A stretch of DNA of 64,000 bases from Bog-473 sp963704355 (GCA_963704355.1 OY969891.1:4030001-4094000); one strand, 5' to 3'; counted from the stretch's first letter, positions 8,298-17,017 are shown. Made by a program: numbers and translations. The notes: generated from the sequence alone by a model not told the origin.

Positions 8298-9335
8298 GTG
8301 AAGACGATGAAGATCGGCCTGCAGCTCGGGTACTGGGGCTCGGGGCCGCCGCCGGACGCGCTCGAGCTCGTGATGGAGGCCGACCGCCTCGGCTACGACT
8401 CCGTCTGGACGGCGGAGTCCTACGGTTCCGACGCCCTCACCCCCCTGGCCTGGTGGGGCTCGCGCACCGAGCACGTCCGGCTCGGCACCTCGCTGTGCCA
8501 GCTGTCGGCGCGCACGCCGACCGCCATGGCCATGGCGGCGCTGACGCTCGACCACCTCTCGGGCGGGCGCTTCGTGCTCGGTCTCGGCGTGTCGGGCCCC
8601 CAGGTCGTCGAGGGCTGGTACGGCCAGCCCTTCCCTGCGCCGCTCGCCCGCACGCGCGAGTACGTCGACATCGTCCGCCAGGTCCTGGCGCGCGCCGCGC
8701 CGGTGACCAACGACGGCCCGCACTACCCGCTCCCGTATCCGGGCGGCACCGGGCTGGGTAAGCCGCTCAAGCCGATCGTGCACCCGCTGCGGGCCGACGT
8801 CCCGATCGTCCTCGGCGCCGAGGGACCCAAGAACGTCGCGCTGGCGGCTGAGATCGCGGACGGCTGGTTCCCCATCTTCTTCTCCCCGAAGGCCATGTCC
8901 TCCTTCGAGGCGTCGCTCGACGAGGGGTTCGCCCGGCCGGGCGCGCGCCGCTCGGCGGCCGACTTCGAGGTGCTGGCCTTTGCGCCGACCGTCATCAACG
9001 ACGACACCGAGACGGCAGCGGACGGGTTCCGGCCGTATCTCGCCCTCTACATCGGCGGCATGGGCGCCAAGGAGATGAACTTCCACTTCGACGTCTTCGC
9101 GCGCATGGGCTACGAGGGTGCGGCCCACAAGATCCAGGACGCCTACCTCGACGGGCGCAAGGACGACGCCGCGGCGGCCGTCCCGACGGCCATGGTCGAG
9201 GACATCGCACTGGTCGGCTCGGTCGCCAAGATCCGCGACGACCTCGAGGCCTGGCGCGCGTCGCGGGCCACGACGATGCTCATCAACGGCGACCTCGCGA
9301 CGCTGCGCACCATGGCCGAGCTCGTGCTCGGCTGA
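8298..9335 (+). CDS. Luciferase-like F420-dependent oxidoreductase, Rv3520c-like
   Basis: 345 residues. Landmarks: MKIGLQLGYWGSGPP, ADRLGYDSVWTAESYGSDAL, a HVRLGTSLCQLSARTP block, RFVLGLGVSGPQVVEGWYG and the C-terminal VGSVAKIRDDLEAW. This arrangement is that of the F420-dependent family that includes Rv3520c, which sits in the KstR-regulated cholesterol region of M. tuberculosis. The GTG start at 8298 has a GAGAGGAG ribosome site. It lies 27 bases after the first LLM gene, the last gene of the P450 operon, and converges on the APH-like gene. Substrate not known. Confidence 0.86.
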   Translation: MKTMKIGLQLGYWGSGPPPDALELVMEADRLGYDSVWTAESYGSDALTPLAWWGSRTEHVRLGTSLCQLSARTPTAMAMAALTLDHLSGGRFVLGLGVSGPQVVEGWYGQPFPAPLARTREYVDIVRQVLARAAPVTNDGPHYPLPYPGGTGLGKPLKPIVHPLRADVPIVLGAEGPKNVALAAEIADGWFPIFFSPKAMSSFEASLDEGFARPGARRSAADFEVLAFAPTVINDDTETAADGFRPYLALYIGGMGAKEMNFHFDVFARMGYEGAAHKIQDAYLDGRKDDAAAAVPTAMVEDIALVGSVAKIRDDLEAWRASRATTMLINGDLATLRTMAELVLG

Positions 9336-9346
9336 GCCTCGCCCCG

Positions 9347-10235
9347 CTACCCGACGACGGAGCGGGCGAAGTCGTCGGCGCGCCCTCGCAGGAGGCCGAC
9401 GTCGAGCCCGGCGCCGAACGCGTTGAAGGCCATGACGCCCGTGAAGTCGTCGTCCCACGTGAGCAGCTCGGCGGCGTCCCACCACGGGTCGTGGGTGTAG
9501 GAGGGATTGGCCCGCACGTACTCGGCCAGGAATTCGTCGGCGGCGGCGCAGCCGTCGACGAGCGCCAGGTTGGCCCGGGTGTGCGCGACCTCGGCGCCCT
9601 GCGGTCCCCAGCAGCCGAACGCCCAGTCCACGATGCCGCTCAGCACCCCGTCGCGCCACAGCAGATTGCCGGGGTGAAAGTCGCGATGGATGAACATGCG
9701 CGGCGAGGCCGGCTCGGGACCGCCGGCTCGCGCCACGACACGGGCCCACGTCTCGGCGTTCGTGCTCCATCCGGGCGTCGCGACACGGCTCGCGGTCGAA
9801 CCAGTGGTGGAACGCGGGCAACCGGGTCGTCACGCGGGCGGTGTGCAGCCGGGTCAGCGGTTCGACCAGGCGCATCGGATCGAGGCCGTGGACGATGGGC
9901 GCGCCCTCGAGGTAGGTCATCGCCAGCGTCGGGTGTCCGGCCTGCGTGCCGGCCGGATCGGCCGCCAACGGCCTCGGCACGACATCCCCGAGGATGGCGT
10001 GGGCCGCTCGGAGCACCGTCGCCTCGTCGGCCACCAGGTCGGGCAGACGCTCGAGCAGCCGCGCGTCGAGATAGCGACGGAGCACGATCAGGTCACCGTC
10101 CACCTCGACGAGATCGAGCTCGGACGTGACGCCAAAGCTCAGCGAGCGGAGGCGGCGGGCCGGCGACCCCAGCACACCTGCGACCCAGGCGAGGGCCGGG
10201 TCGTCGCGGGTGCCGTCCGGTTCAGCCACCGGCAC
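9347..10235 (-). CDS. Aminoglycoside-phosphotransferase-family kinase (frameshifted)
   Basis: Two halves of one APH-fold kinase in different frames. The N-half (GTG at 10235) has VTSELDLVEVDGDLIVLRRY and MTYLEGAPIV, the nucleotide-binding lobe and hinge. The C-half has the catalytic loop MFIHRDFHPGNLLW and the metal-binding GIVDWAFGCWGP. The frame changes once between about 9775 and 9793, just after HHWFDREP; removing one base restores about 295 residues, a normal length. Because the Brenner motif and DFG-like motif are intact, a sequence error or a very recent mutation is more likely than old decay. The start overlaps the end of the GH99-like gene by 14 bases. Most such proteins phosphorylate small metabolites; no antibiotic role can be claimed. 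Confidence 0.75.
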
Positions 10236-11550
10236 AGGGCGGCGACGCTTTCGGGGCGGCGACGCCGTGGGCGGTCGACGCGTCGAGGAGCGCCACGTCG
10301 CGGCGCAGCACGCGCACGGTGTTCGAGCCCTCGCCGCCGTAGGTGTAGCCCTGCGTGTACGCGTTCCCCGACGGGCTGTCGTCGGTGTGGGTGGGCGTGC
10401 CGGGGATCGGCTCCATGCCGGTGTCCTCGTTCCAGTCGTCCCACGAGGTGAGCATGACCATGGGCAGCGTCGGGTCGAGCTCGGGGATCGCGACGCACCG
10501 GAAGAGGTGGTCGAACGTCGAGGCCGGGCCGGCTCCCGGTGTCCACTGCCGGGGCTCCACCGGGTGGTTCGTGGCCAGGCGGTAGCCGCGGTCGTTGAAG
10601 CCCGGCTGGACGTCGGGGATCACCGGGACACGGTTGTCCGTCGCGTCGCGGTATGCGCTCAGCAGGGACTGCTGGTCGGCCACGAGGTTGGTCGGGCCGG
10701 GATAGCCGGTCGAGTCCTTGACGGGGCCGAGCATCGGGTTCGAGTCGCCGAAGTACAGGGTGTAGGACGTCACCGCGTCCAACTGCTCCATGCGGGACGC
10801 CTGCGGTGTCGTGGTGAGCTCGACGTCACCCGACTGGACCTGCGCCTCGGGCGTCACGCGCCAGTAGACCTCGTCGCCGATGAAGAACGGGTCGAAGCCG
10901 CGCCGCTCGAGGACCGTGCGCGCCCCGCTGATCATGCCCGCCACGTCGCCCGTCAGCGTCCGCGTCAGGTAGAGGAACACCACGGGCCGGCCGTGGATCT
11001 TGAGGTAGGACGGGTTGTGGAAGTAGCGCTGCGCGAAGCTGATCATGTCCGCGTCGAAGTGCAGCTCCAGCTGGAACGTCACCGGCGTCGCCTCGTAGGG
11101 CGCGTCGAAGCCGAGGTTCCAGGTCTCGTAGAACATGGCGAACTTCATTTGCTTGAGGTCGGGCGCGGCCAGGAAGTCGTTCATGTTGTCGTCGGCCCAG
11201 CGATAGTCCTCGGCCGAGTAGCCCTGGTCGTAGGGCCACCAGTCCAAGGCGAAGAAGTCGACGCCGGCGCGGTGCGCGTTGGCGATGTCCCGGGCCGCCG
11301 TCCGCGAGCTGGCCGAGCTCACCGACGACGCCGGCGGGGCCTGGGGTGGCACCAGGTGCTCGCGCATGGTGCCGGTCGTCATGTTCTGGGGGTTCCAGAG
11401 GTAGTAGTAGGCGCCGACCAGCGGGTGCACGGGCTTCTGGCTCGCGGGCGCCGATCCGGTCGGCTCGGATCCGGTGACCACGACGCCGGCGGTCGCCACC
11501 AGTGCGCACGCGACGAGCGCCGCCCTCCGGCGCAGCAGGCTGGTGCGCAC
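10222..11550 (-). CDS. Secreted GH99-like (WbsX/endo-mannosidase-type) protein
   Basis: 442 residues. N-terminal signal peptide (RRRAALVACALVATAGVVV), then a GH99-type barrel: VGAYYYLWNPQN at the first strand, GVDFFALDWWPYDQG, PVVFLYLTRTLTGD and the C-terminal signature MLTSWDDWNEDTGMEPIPGT, where the W-N-E block followed by EP is typical of GH99/WbsX proteins acting on mannose-rich glycans. Start chosen at GTG 11550 because it begins the signal peptide; longer upstream frame is not protein-like. Followed with overlap by the APH-like kinase. Exported to the outside of the cell; enzymatic activity is inferred from the fold only. Confidence 0.78.
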   Translation of the reverse strand: MRTSLLRRRAALVACALVATAGVVVTGSEPTGSAPASQKPVHPLVGAYYYLWNPQNMTTGTMREHLVPPQAPPASSVSSASSRTAARDIANAHRAGVDFFALDWWPYDQGYSAEDYRWADDNMNDFLAAPDLKQMKFAMFYETWNLGFDAPYEATPVTFQLELHFDADMISFAQRYFHNPSYLKIHGRPVVFLYLTRTLTGDVAGMISGARTVLERRGFDPFFIGDEVYWRVTPEAQVQSGDVELTTTPQASRMEQLDAVTSYTLYFGDSNPMLGPVKDSTGYPGPTNLVADQQSLLSAYRDATDNRVPVIPDVQPGFNDRGYRLATNHPVEPRQWTPGAGPASTFDHLFRCVAIPELDPTLPMVMLTSWDDWNEDTGMEPIPGTPTHTDDSPSGNAYTQGYTYGGEGSNTVRVLRRDVALLDASTAHGVAAPKASPPCAGG

Positions 11551-11645
11551 GCCGGGACTATAAGAGCTGGTTCCGTCCGTGACGTGGACGGGTCCGGCGT
11601 GGGGCCCTTGGCGAGCAGCTCCGTACCGGGACGACGCCGTCCGGG

Positions 11646-12419
11646 CTAGCGGGCTCGGAGCGCCTCGGCCACCCGCTGGGCCTCGTGGTGGCTCAGGCCA
11701 CCGGAGACACTCAGCTTCCCGTTGAAAGAGGAGAACCGCGTGCTCGTCGGCTGGATGACGGGCGTCGACACGATGTGGCCGCCGAGATCGAATGCGAGCA
11801 GCTGGTGGAACGACTGCTGTGCCGCCGCGTCCCACTGGGCGGCGCCGGCCGGGGAAAGCCGGATGTCGACGGTCCAGGAGCCGGCCGGTGTCTTCACGGC
11901 GTTCGCTGCGGTCACGTCGGCGCGCGAGAGCCTCAGGACCGCAGGTCCGAGGAGGTCACGCGAGGACCCGTTCTGTCCCAGCAAGACGAGCGAGGATGCA
12001 GTGTCGTGCCGCGAGCTCGGGTAGGCCGCGAGGGCAGGGTCGGGTCCGATGTGCGCCTCGGAGAAGCCGTTGCCGATCGGCTGCACGTTCAGGGCGGACG
12101 AGGTCATCCGGTACGGACTCGCACACGCCGGCGGGCCCGGCACCGGGCCCGACAGCCGATAGGCCGGCGCGAGGCAGAGCACCGGCCGCACCAGCACGCC
12201 GCTCGCGCTCAGCGCCGCGACGGGCACAGCGGTGTCCTTGGCTTTGCCGCCGGCCGGGGTGCCGCTCGCCAGGACGACGCCGGCAGCGATGAGACCGGCC
12301 ACCGCCAACGCTCCGATGGCGGCGAGGATGCACGTGCGGAGGTAGCGCTGCCGCTGGTGCTGACGCGCCTCGGGGATGAGCACTTCGGTGGGATTCCGGC
12401 TCGAGACGTCCGTGGGCAT
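11646..12419 (-). CDS. Membrane-anchored protein with SecDF P1-head-like domain
   Basis: 257 residues: a cytoplasmic lead of about 28 residues, one membrane segment (TCILAAIGALAVAGLIAAGVV near 29-49), and an external domain. The C-terminal part (DIRLSPAGAAQWDAAAQQSF, then AFDLGGHIVSTPVIQ and FNGKLSVSGGLSHHEAQRVA) resembles the P1 head subdomain of SecDF, which also occurs alone in actinobacterial proteins. There is no transporter part, so it is not SecD. ATG at 12419 faces the GntR gene across only 21 bases, so the two share a control region. Function unknown. Confidence 0.65.
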   Translation of the reverse strand: MPTDVSSRNPTEVLIPEARQHQRQRYLRTCILAAIGALAVAGLIAAGVVLASGTPAGGKAKDTAVPVAALSASGVLVRPVLCLAPAYRLSGPVPGPPACASPYRMTSSALNVQPIGNGFSEAHIGPDPALAAYPSSRHDTASSLVLLGQNGSSRDLLGPAVLRLSRADVTAANAVKTPAGSWTVDIRLSPAGAAQWDAAAQQSFHQLLAFDLGGHIVSTPVIQPTSTRFSSFNGKLSVSGGLSHHEAQRVAEALRAR

Positions 12420-12420
12420 G

Positions 12421-12439
12421 GTGCTACTATGCCTAGCAC
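12421..12439. promoter_or_regulatory. Operator between the divergent GntR and membrane-protein genes
   Basis: Inverted repeat GTGCTA-(7)-TAGCAC fills the 21-base gap between the two divergent start codons. TACTAT at 12425-12430 fits an actinobacterial -10 (TAnnnT) placed for a leaderless gntR mRNA starting at the ATG at 12441. Autoregulation by the GntR protein is the simplest reading. Confidence 0.6.
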
Positions 12440-12440
12440 T

Positions 12441-12788
12441 ATGCTGCGTGTCAAGGTCGACCGCAATGAGGCGGTCGCGCTGCACGACCAGGTGGCCGGG
12501 GAGATCCGCCGGGCCATCGCAGCGGGCGAGGCGGGACCGGGCGAGCGACTGCCGCCGGCGAAGGACCTCGCCGTCGTGCTCGACGTCAACACCAACACCG
12601 TCCTGCGCGCTCTGCGCATTCTGCGCGGCGAGGGGCTGCTCGAGTTCCGACGGGGCCGTGGGGTGACGGTCGCGGGGTCGCTCGAACGCGGCGCAGTGAT
12701 CGAGAAGGCGCGCGAGCTCCTCGACTTCGCCCGCTTCCACGGGTACCGCAAGGAGGACCTCATCGAGATCGTGAGCGATCTGCCGTGA
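12441..12788 (+). CDS. GntR-family regulator, YtrA type
   Basis: 115 residues, about the minimum for this group. The winged helix is clear: LHDQVAGEIRRAIAAGEAGP, LPPAKDLAVVLDVNTNTVLR (recognition helix) and LLEFRRGRGVTVAG (wing). Only a short helical tail follows, as in the YtrA subfamily, which usually controls a neighbouring membrane or transport gene rather than binding a large effector. Divergent from the SecDF-head-like membrane protein with an inverted repeat between them. Confidence 0.88.
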   Translation: MLRVKVDRNEAVALHDQVAGEIRRAIAAGEAGPGERLPPAKDLAVVLDVNTNTVLRALRILRGEGLLEFRRGRGVTVAGSLERGAVIEKARELLDFARFHGYRKEDLIEIVSDLP

Positions 12789-13101
12789 GCACCGTCGTCT
12801 GGAGTGGGCAGGTCCGTCGCCGAGGATCGGGATGACGATGCACGGCAAGAACACGATCCCGACGGCGCACGCGCTGCCCGTGCCGAAGGAAGTGGCCAGG
12901 TCGATGAGGACGACGATCGCGACATGGACCACGACAATCCCGTCCCCGCCTCGGACGGCGCAGGCAATCCAGCAGGCGCGCCGCCACTCCCCGCCACCCC
13001 GGGCTCGGGGTCGAGCAGACCGGGGGCTCCTGCATCTCCCGCTGCAGGGATGCTGACCAGGCACGGTCGAGGGGGTCACACGAATCGGCCACAATGCCGC
13101 C
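12789..13101. other. Intergenic region without a confident gene
   Basis: About 310 bases between the GntR gene and the YgjP-like peptidase gene. On the minus strand a short hydrophobic reading (HVAIVVLIDLATSF... then IVFLPCIVIPILGDG) could be the remains of a small membrane protein, but it has no convincing start, ribosome site or end and runs into the gntR gene. Nothing is called. Confidence 0.5.
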
Positions 13102-13728
13102 ATGACCCTCTTCGACGTCTCCGATCTGGACGGATCCGAGCACGCCAACGAGCCGACTGAGGCGGAGACGCGGCAGGGCGCCCCGCCCGCCGAGGAAGAC
13201 GCCGAGGGCGACGGCGACGCGGTACCCGAGGTCGAGGTGCGCATCAGCGCGCGCCGGAAGAAGACGTCGGAGGCCAAGTGGGTCGAGGGCCGCATTGTGG
13301 TGTCCCTGCCCGCGCATCTCGACGTGGAGTCACGGCAGTCCACCATCGACTGGCTCGTCGACAGGCTGTTGACGCGCCATCGCCTGCAGTCCTCGATGAG
13401 CGACGACGACTTGTTCGCCCGCGCGGTCGCCCTCAGCGATCGCTATCTGGTGGGGGCGCGGCCAGCGTCCGTCCGGTGGGTCACCAACCAGACGGCCCGC
13501 TGGGGGTCGTGCTCGTGGTACTCGGGCGATATCCGCGTCTCGCACCGACTCAGCGCCGTGCCCGACTGGGTGCTCGACTCGGTGCTCGTCCACGAGCTGG
13601 CCCACCTGACGTACCCCGATCACTCCCCCGCCTTTCACCGGCTCGCGGCCGGCTACCCGCGCCACGCCGAGGCCGGCGTCTTCCTGGCGGGCTACGGGCT
13701 GGGACTCTCCGCGCCACCGACACCTTGA
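13102..13728 (+). CDS. YgjP-like (DUF45/M48) zinc metallopeptidase
   Basis: 208 residues. An acidic, low-complexity N-terminus of about 50 residues precedes the DUF45 domain. The zinc motif HELAHLTYPDHSPAFH (HExxH plus a downstream His) lies near residue 165, preceded by the family block TARWGSCSWYSGDIRVSHRL. This is the YgjP-like metallopeptidase family found in many bacteria, with unknown substrate and cytoplasmic location (no signal peptide). Length and motif spacing are normal. The gene stands alone. Confidence 0.88.
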   Translation: MTLFDVSDLDGSEHANEPTEAETRQGAPPAEEDAEGDGDAVPEVEVRISARRKKTSEAKWVEGRIVVSLPAHLDVESRQSTIDWLVDRLLTRHRLQSSMSDDDLFARAVALSDRYLVGARPASVRWVTNQTARWGSCSWYSGDIRVSHRLSAVPDWVLDSVLVHELAHLTYPDHSPAFHRLAAGYPRHAEAGVFLAGYGLGLSAPPTP

Positions 13729-13813
13729 GCTTCTCGGCATAGGAGCGACGGGCGGCTAGAAAAGAGGACGTAGATGCTTCTGTTGGTGGCCCGCTCAAGA
13801 CCAAGGAGATCGC

Positions 13814-14083
13814 ATGCCGAAGATCGTCGTCACACACAGTGTTGCTGACGTGGACACCTGGCTCAACGGCAAATCGGAACGTGCGACTGCCATAGGCAAT
13901 ATGGGCGCCACCAATGTGGTCGACCATGTTGCTCAGGACGGAAGCCAGACGATCGCGATCACCTTTGATGTGGACGATGTTGCAACGGTGACCTCGACCC
14001 TCGCCTCCCCGCCGGCTGAGATGGCGGCAGCCATGGAACGGCACGGGGTCGTCCCGCCATTGACGGTCTACGTCGAAAGGTAA
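13814..14083 (+). CDS. Small conserved ferredoxin-like protein of unknown function
   Basis: 89 residues, MPKIVVTHSVADVDTWLNGK and ending PPLTVYVER. The alternating strand/helix pattern suggests a small ferredoxin-like (monooxygenase-type dimer) fold, but I recognise no catalytic motif. Ribosome site AAGGAGAT precedes the ATG. Codon use is noticeably less GC-rich than in the neighbours (GTTGCTCAG, GATGTTGCAACG), and it opens a patch of atypical sequence reaching to about 17 kb. Confidence 0.65.
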   Translation: MPKIVVTHSVADVDTWLNGKSERATAIGNMGATNVVDHVAQDGSQTIAITFDVDDVATVTSTLASPPAEMAAAMERHGVVPPLTVYVER

Positions 14084-14198
14084 TCGCACCGGGTCCGTCG
14101 GCCTGGCCGGGACGACCAGCGTCTTGGCGGGGCCGGGCTGCTCCTCAACTCATAGAGGACGACGGTGATCGCGCTCAGGCTTGTTCACCATTCTCTGA

Positions 14199-14488
14199 GT
14201 GGCAGAGGAATTAAAGCAGTCCGAGATCCCGATCCGGGGCCTCACCAGAGCGAAAACGATTCGAGAGGAACCGCAAGGCATCGCCGGATGGTTATTGGTC
14301 TACGTCATTGCCTTGGCATTTCTCGTCGTGCACGGGATCGGATTGACGCTGGCAGCGATCATCATCGACTCAAACCCGTCGATTGCCGCTGGTCCAGCCC
14401 GAGAACCGATCGATCAGATTTCTCGCAGCTCGCCCTCGGCAGACAGTCGAATCTCATCCGCAGGTTTCACCCTGACATCAGTCAGGCC
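14199..14488 (+). pseudogene. Truncated DUF2569-like membrane protein
   Basis: From a GTG at 14199 the reading VAEELKQSEIPIRGLTRAK leads into PQGIAGWLLVYVIALAFLVV, which resembles the first membrane segment of DUF2569 (GIGGWL) proteins. After IIIDSNPS, near 14390, the resemblance stops and the frame drifts on into the 3' end of the opposite-strand enzyme gene. Only the first of several membrane segments is present, so this looks like the remnant of a deleted gene. It includes a TTA codon, rare in this genome. Confidence 0.4.
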
Positions 14489-15364
14489 TCAGCTTGACGC
14501 GAATCGCGTGCCAACCTCGAGCCACGTGTGCAAGTTGACCGTTTCGAAGAGATCGCCCGGCGTCGAGATGGAGCCATCGAGAAGCCTCGGCGGATGCATC
14601 TCGGCCAGCGCGCCGATGGCGGCCCGGACTACTGGGGAGATGACAGCGAGTGGCCGGATGGCAAGCCGGTAGCCCCACGCTGCCAGCTGTTCGAGCTCGA
14701 CGGGAGGCGAGGATCCGTTCTCGACGATGTTGAACATCACAGGTCCACCGACCTCGCCAGGGATGGTCGAGATTTCGTCGATCGTCTGCGGAGCCTCGAT
14801 GAAGATCAGGTCGGCTCCTGCCTCGAGATAGGCGGTAGCGCGACGGACCGCCTCGGTGAAACCGAGCGGGCCGCGGGCATCGGTCCGAGCGATGAGCACC
14901 AGGTCTGGGTCCGTCCGTGCCTCAACCGCCGCGCTCACTTTATCGACGAATTCTCCGAGAGGGATGACCGACTTGCCGCTCAGGTGCCCGCATCGCTTCG
15001 GAAACGTCTGATCCTCGATGTGCAGTCCGGCGACACCGGCACGCTCATACTCAACGACGGTCCGCTGCACGTTGAGTGCGTTGCCGAATCCGGTGTCGGC
15101 ATCGGCTACCAGGGGGCCGGAGAGGATGCCGGCGAGCCGGGCGGCCTGGGTCGACATCTCGGTCATCGTCAGAAGTCCGAGGTCGGGAAGGCCGCCCATG
15201 GTCATCGACACCGCCGCTCCCGACATGTAGGCCCCTGGGAATCCGTGTCGCTCCACCAAAGTCGCCGACAATGCGTCGTAGACACCCGGCAGCACTGTCA
15301 GTTCGGAGGCGGCCAGCATGCGCCGTAGCGCCGACCGTGGTGATTCCTTCGGAATGGTGCTCAC
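14489..15364 (-). CDS. Isocitrate lyase/PEP mutase superfamily enzyme
   Basis: 291 residues forming the ICL/PEPM barrel. The phosphoenolpyruvate-mutase-like opening LTVLPGVYDALSATLVERHG and the metal loop LVADADTGFGNALNV are clear. The catalytic loop FPKRCGHLSGK carries the KxCGH motif of lyase-type members (methylisocitrate lyase, dimethylmalate lyase, oxaloacetate decarboxylase), so C-C bond cleavage of a 2-hydroxy- or 2-oxo-dicarboxylate is likely. The exact substrate cannot be assigned. ATG at 15364 faces the GlcG-like gene across 187 bases, suggesting shared control. Confidence 0.83.
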   Translation of the reverse strand: MSTIPKESPRSALRRMLAASELTVLPGVYDALSATLVERHGFPGAYMSGAAVSMTMGGLPDLGLLTMTEMSTQAARLAGILSGPLVADADTGFGNALNVQRTVVEYERAGVAGLHIEDQTFPKRCGHLSGKSVIPLGEFVDKVSAAVEARTDPDLVLIARTDARGPLGFTEAVRRATAYLEAGADLIFIEAPQTIDEISTIPGEVGGPVMFNIVENGSSPPVELEQLAAWGYRLAIRPLAVISPVVRAAIGALAEMHPPRLLDGSISTPGDLFETVNLHTWLEVGTRFASS

Positions 15365-15551
15365 GCTGTCTCCTTGGATCCTTCGATGCGGGTGGTCCGT
15401 CCGTCGCGCCGCGACCTCCCGCTCGGCAAGGGCACGGACCCGGGCTCGTCCGACGAGAAGACCCTATAGTGCGAGTTCCGGTCCCCGATTGGGTTGACCT
15501 GGGACCACGCCAAGCACAGCGGAACCCCGTGACGACCCAGGAAGGACGGAC

Positions 15552-15983
15552 ATGAACAACAAGGACATCATCTCCAAGTCGACGATCTCACTCGACTTGG
15601 CCACCCGTATCATCGACGCCGCCACCGCCAAGGCGGTGTCACTAGGCAAGGGCTTCACCATCGCCATCGTCGACGACAGCGGGCTCCTCAAGACCTTCTG
15701 TCGGATGGACTCGGCTCCCTTGATCTCCATCCAGATCGCGCAGGACAAGGCCTACACAGCGGTCGGCTTCGGCATCCCTTCGCACGGCTGGTACGACTTC
15801 ATCAAAGACGACGCCCCACTGGCTCTCGGCGCCCCGACTGGTATCGACCGCCTGGTCGTCTTCGGCGGTGGCTATCCCATCGTTGTCGGAGAGGCACTCG
15901 TGGGCGCGATCGGCGTAAGCGGTGGCCACTACAGCGAGGACATGCAGGTGGCCGAAGCCGGCTTGGGCGCGCTTACCCCCTGA
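15552..15983 (+). CDS. GlcG/HbpS-like (DUF336) protein
   Basis: 143 residues of the GlcG/HbpS family: AATAKAVSLGKGFTIAIVDD, CRMDSAPLISIQIAQDKAYT, FGGGYPIVVGEALVGAIGVS and the closing DMQVAEAGLGAL. Members bind haem or small acids and are often encoded beside 2-hydroxyacid or PEP-mutase-type enzymes; function is generally unknown. An AGGAAGGACGG ribosome site precedes the ATG. Divergent from the ICL/PEPM enzyme gene; a 14-base palindrome lies just past the stop codon. Confidence 0.85.
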   Translation: MNNKDIISKSTISLDLATRIIDAATAKAVSLGKGFTIAIVDDSGLLKTFCRMDSAPLISIQIAQDKAYTAVGFGIPSHGWYDFIKDDAPLALGAPTGIDRLVVFGGGYPIVVGEALVGAIGVSGGHYSEDMQVAEAGLGALTP

Positions 15984-16379
15984 GAGCCCTCGCGAGGGCG
16001 GGTCCAACTTGACCGCATCCTCTTGCCGATGGACACGCGCCGCGGACTCCCAAACCTGCCCCCGTACGACGCCAGGTAGGTGGGACGGTTCTGGGAGGCG
16101 TTGTGGCGTTCACCGCTCACGAGGAATTGAACCGGGCGCTGATCGCTGGGGCTACCAGCAACTGCTCGGCTGGTTGTGGTCCCCCCCCCCGATCTCGACT
16201 CTCGCTCACGGTCGAACATCCGAGCGTCACGGTCGACATCGCCGGGTGTACCCTCGTGAAGCTCATTTTTTCGAGCACGAGCGTCTCCGCTTACGGTGAC
16301 AAGATCGGAAGTCCGATGGGTCCCAATGCGAAGTGGCGGATTTGTCCGGGCGGCTGCCGCAAACTGTTTCGCGGTGACA
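15984..16379. other. Gene-poor stretch with a run of ten C
   Basis: Apart from the palindrome at its left end, no coding frame here has convincing protein character on either strand. It holds a homopolymer of ten C at 16181-16190 and AT-richer pieces (for example around 16260-16280). It may be decayed sequence between the GlcG-like gene and the OmdA-like fragment. Confidence 0.5.
15986..15999 (+). terminator. Short palindrome after the GlcG-like gene
   Basis: GCCCTCGCGAGGGC is a perfect 14-base palindrome three bases after the stop codon. It could fold into a short hairpin, but there is no T-run, so terminator function is only possible. Confidence 0.35.
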
Positions 16380-16643
16380 ATGCCTGAGGCGTACGACACC
16401 GGCATGGACCTTCTGGTCGAGTCTGCCAATGCCCTCGACATGGCGGCGGGAGCCTGTGAGAGCTCCGACGACGCGGCGCGCCTCTATGCACTGACGGATC
16501 GGATCCGTAGCTACCTGGCCACGAGCCGCCCCACCACGACTCTTGGAATGCCCCGGATCGTCTCCGACCCCGCCCGTCTCAGCGATGAAGACGTGATTCA
16601 TCGGACGGGAGAGTTCAACAAGTCCCACATACGCATCCTGTAG
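16380..16643 (+). CDS. Hypothetical small protein
   Basis: 87 residues (MPEAYDTGMDLLVESANALD..., ending NKSHIRIL). The first half is helical (AARLYALTDRIRSYLA). No family is recognised. Start taken at the ATG at 16380; an in-frame start exists further upstream. Weak ribosome site and atypical codon use make this uncertain; it may be a remnant. Confidence 0.25.
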   Translation: MPEAYDTGMDLLVESANALDMAAGACESSDDAARLYALTDRIRSYLATSRPTTTLGMPRIVSDPARLSDEDVIHRTGEFNKSHIRIL

Positions 16644-16750
16644 GACTGCATGTCATTTGGCCCGCGTGCCAAGTGAAACTTCCGGCCACCACCACACCGG
16701 CGCCTCCATGCTTCTGGCAGGTGCTCGCCCTGAATCGCTACGGTGACGCC

Positions 16751-17017
16751 GTGACCGGTGGACGAGTGCCAGGTGGGGTGGTGCACAAACTTCCCCGCGA
16801 CCTGCGCGAGGCATTGATCGCCAACCCCCCGGCCCTCGATGCGTGGAATGACATCACGCCGCTGGCCCGCAACGAGTTCATCTGCTGGGTCGAAGATGCC
16901 AAGCAAGACAAGACCCGAGAACGCCGCATTCGCCGGACCCGGGAGGAGCTAGAGGAAGGCCAGCGCCGGCCCTGCTGCTGGCCGGGGTGCAGGCATCGCG
17001 AGCGCACCGGTAGATAA
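16751..17017 (+). CDS. OmdA (YdeI/OmpD-associated)-like C-terminal domain protein
   Basis: About 88 residues from a GTG at 16751. LPRDLREALIANPPALDAWN, then LTP-like ITPLARNEFICWVEDAK and RRIRRTREELEEG, ending with the Cys pair of RRPCCWPGCRHRE. These are the conserved blocks of the OmdA/YdeI family. The usual N-terminal DUF1905 half is absent, so this is either a single-domain member or a truncated gene. Ribosome site is weak; an in-frame GTG lies further up at 16673. Function of the family is unknown. Confidence 0.6.
   Translation: MTGGRVPGGVVHKLPRDLREALIANPPALDAWNDITPLARNEFICWVEDAKQDKTRERRIRRTREELEEGQRRPCCWPGCRHRERTGR

Noticed and set aside
12800..12960. Hydrophobic minus-strand reading that could be a small membrane protein
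   Set aside because: No credible start, ribosome site or end; it runs into the gntR gene in the opposite frame.
16181..16190. Run of ten C as a phase-variation tract
   Set aside because: It lies in a gene-poor stretch with no open gene or promoter that its length would switch.
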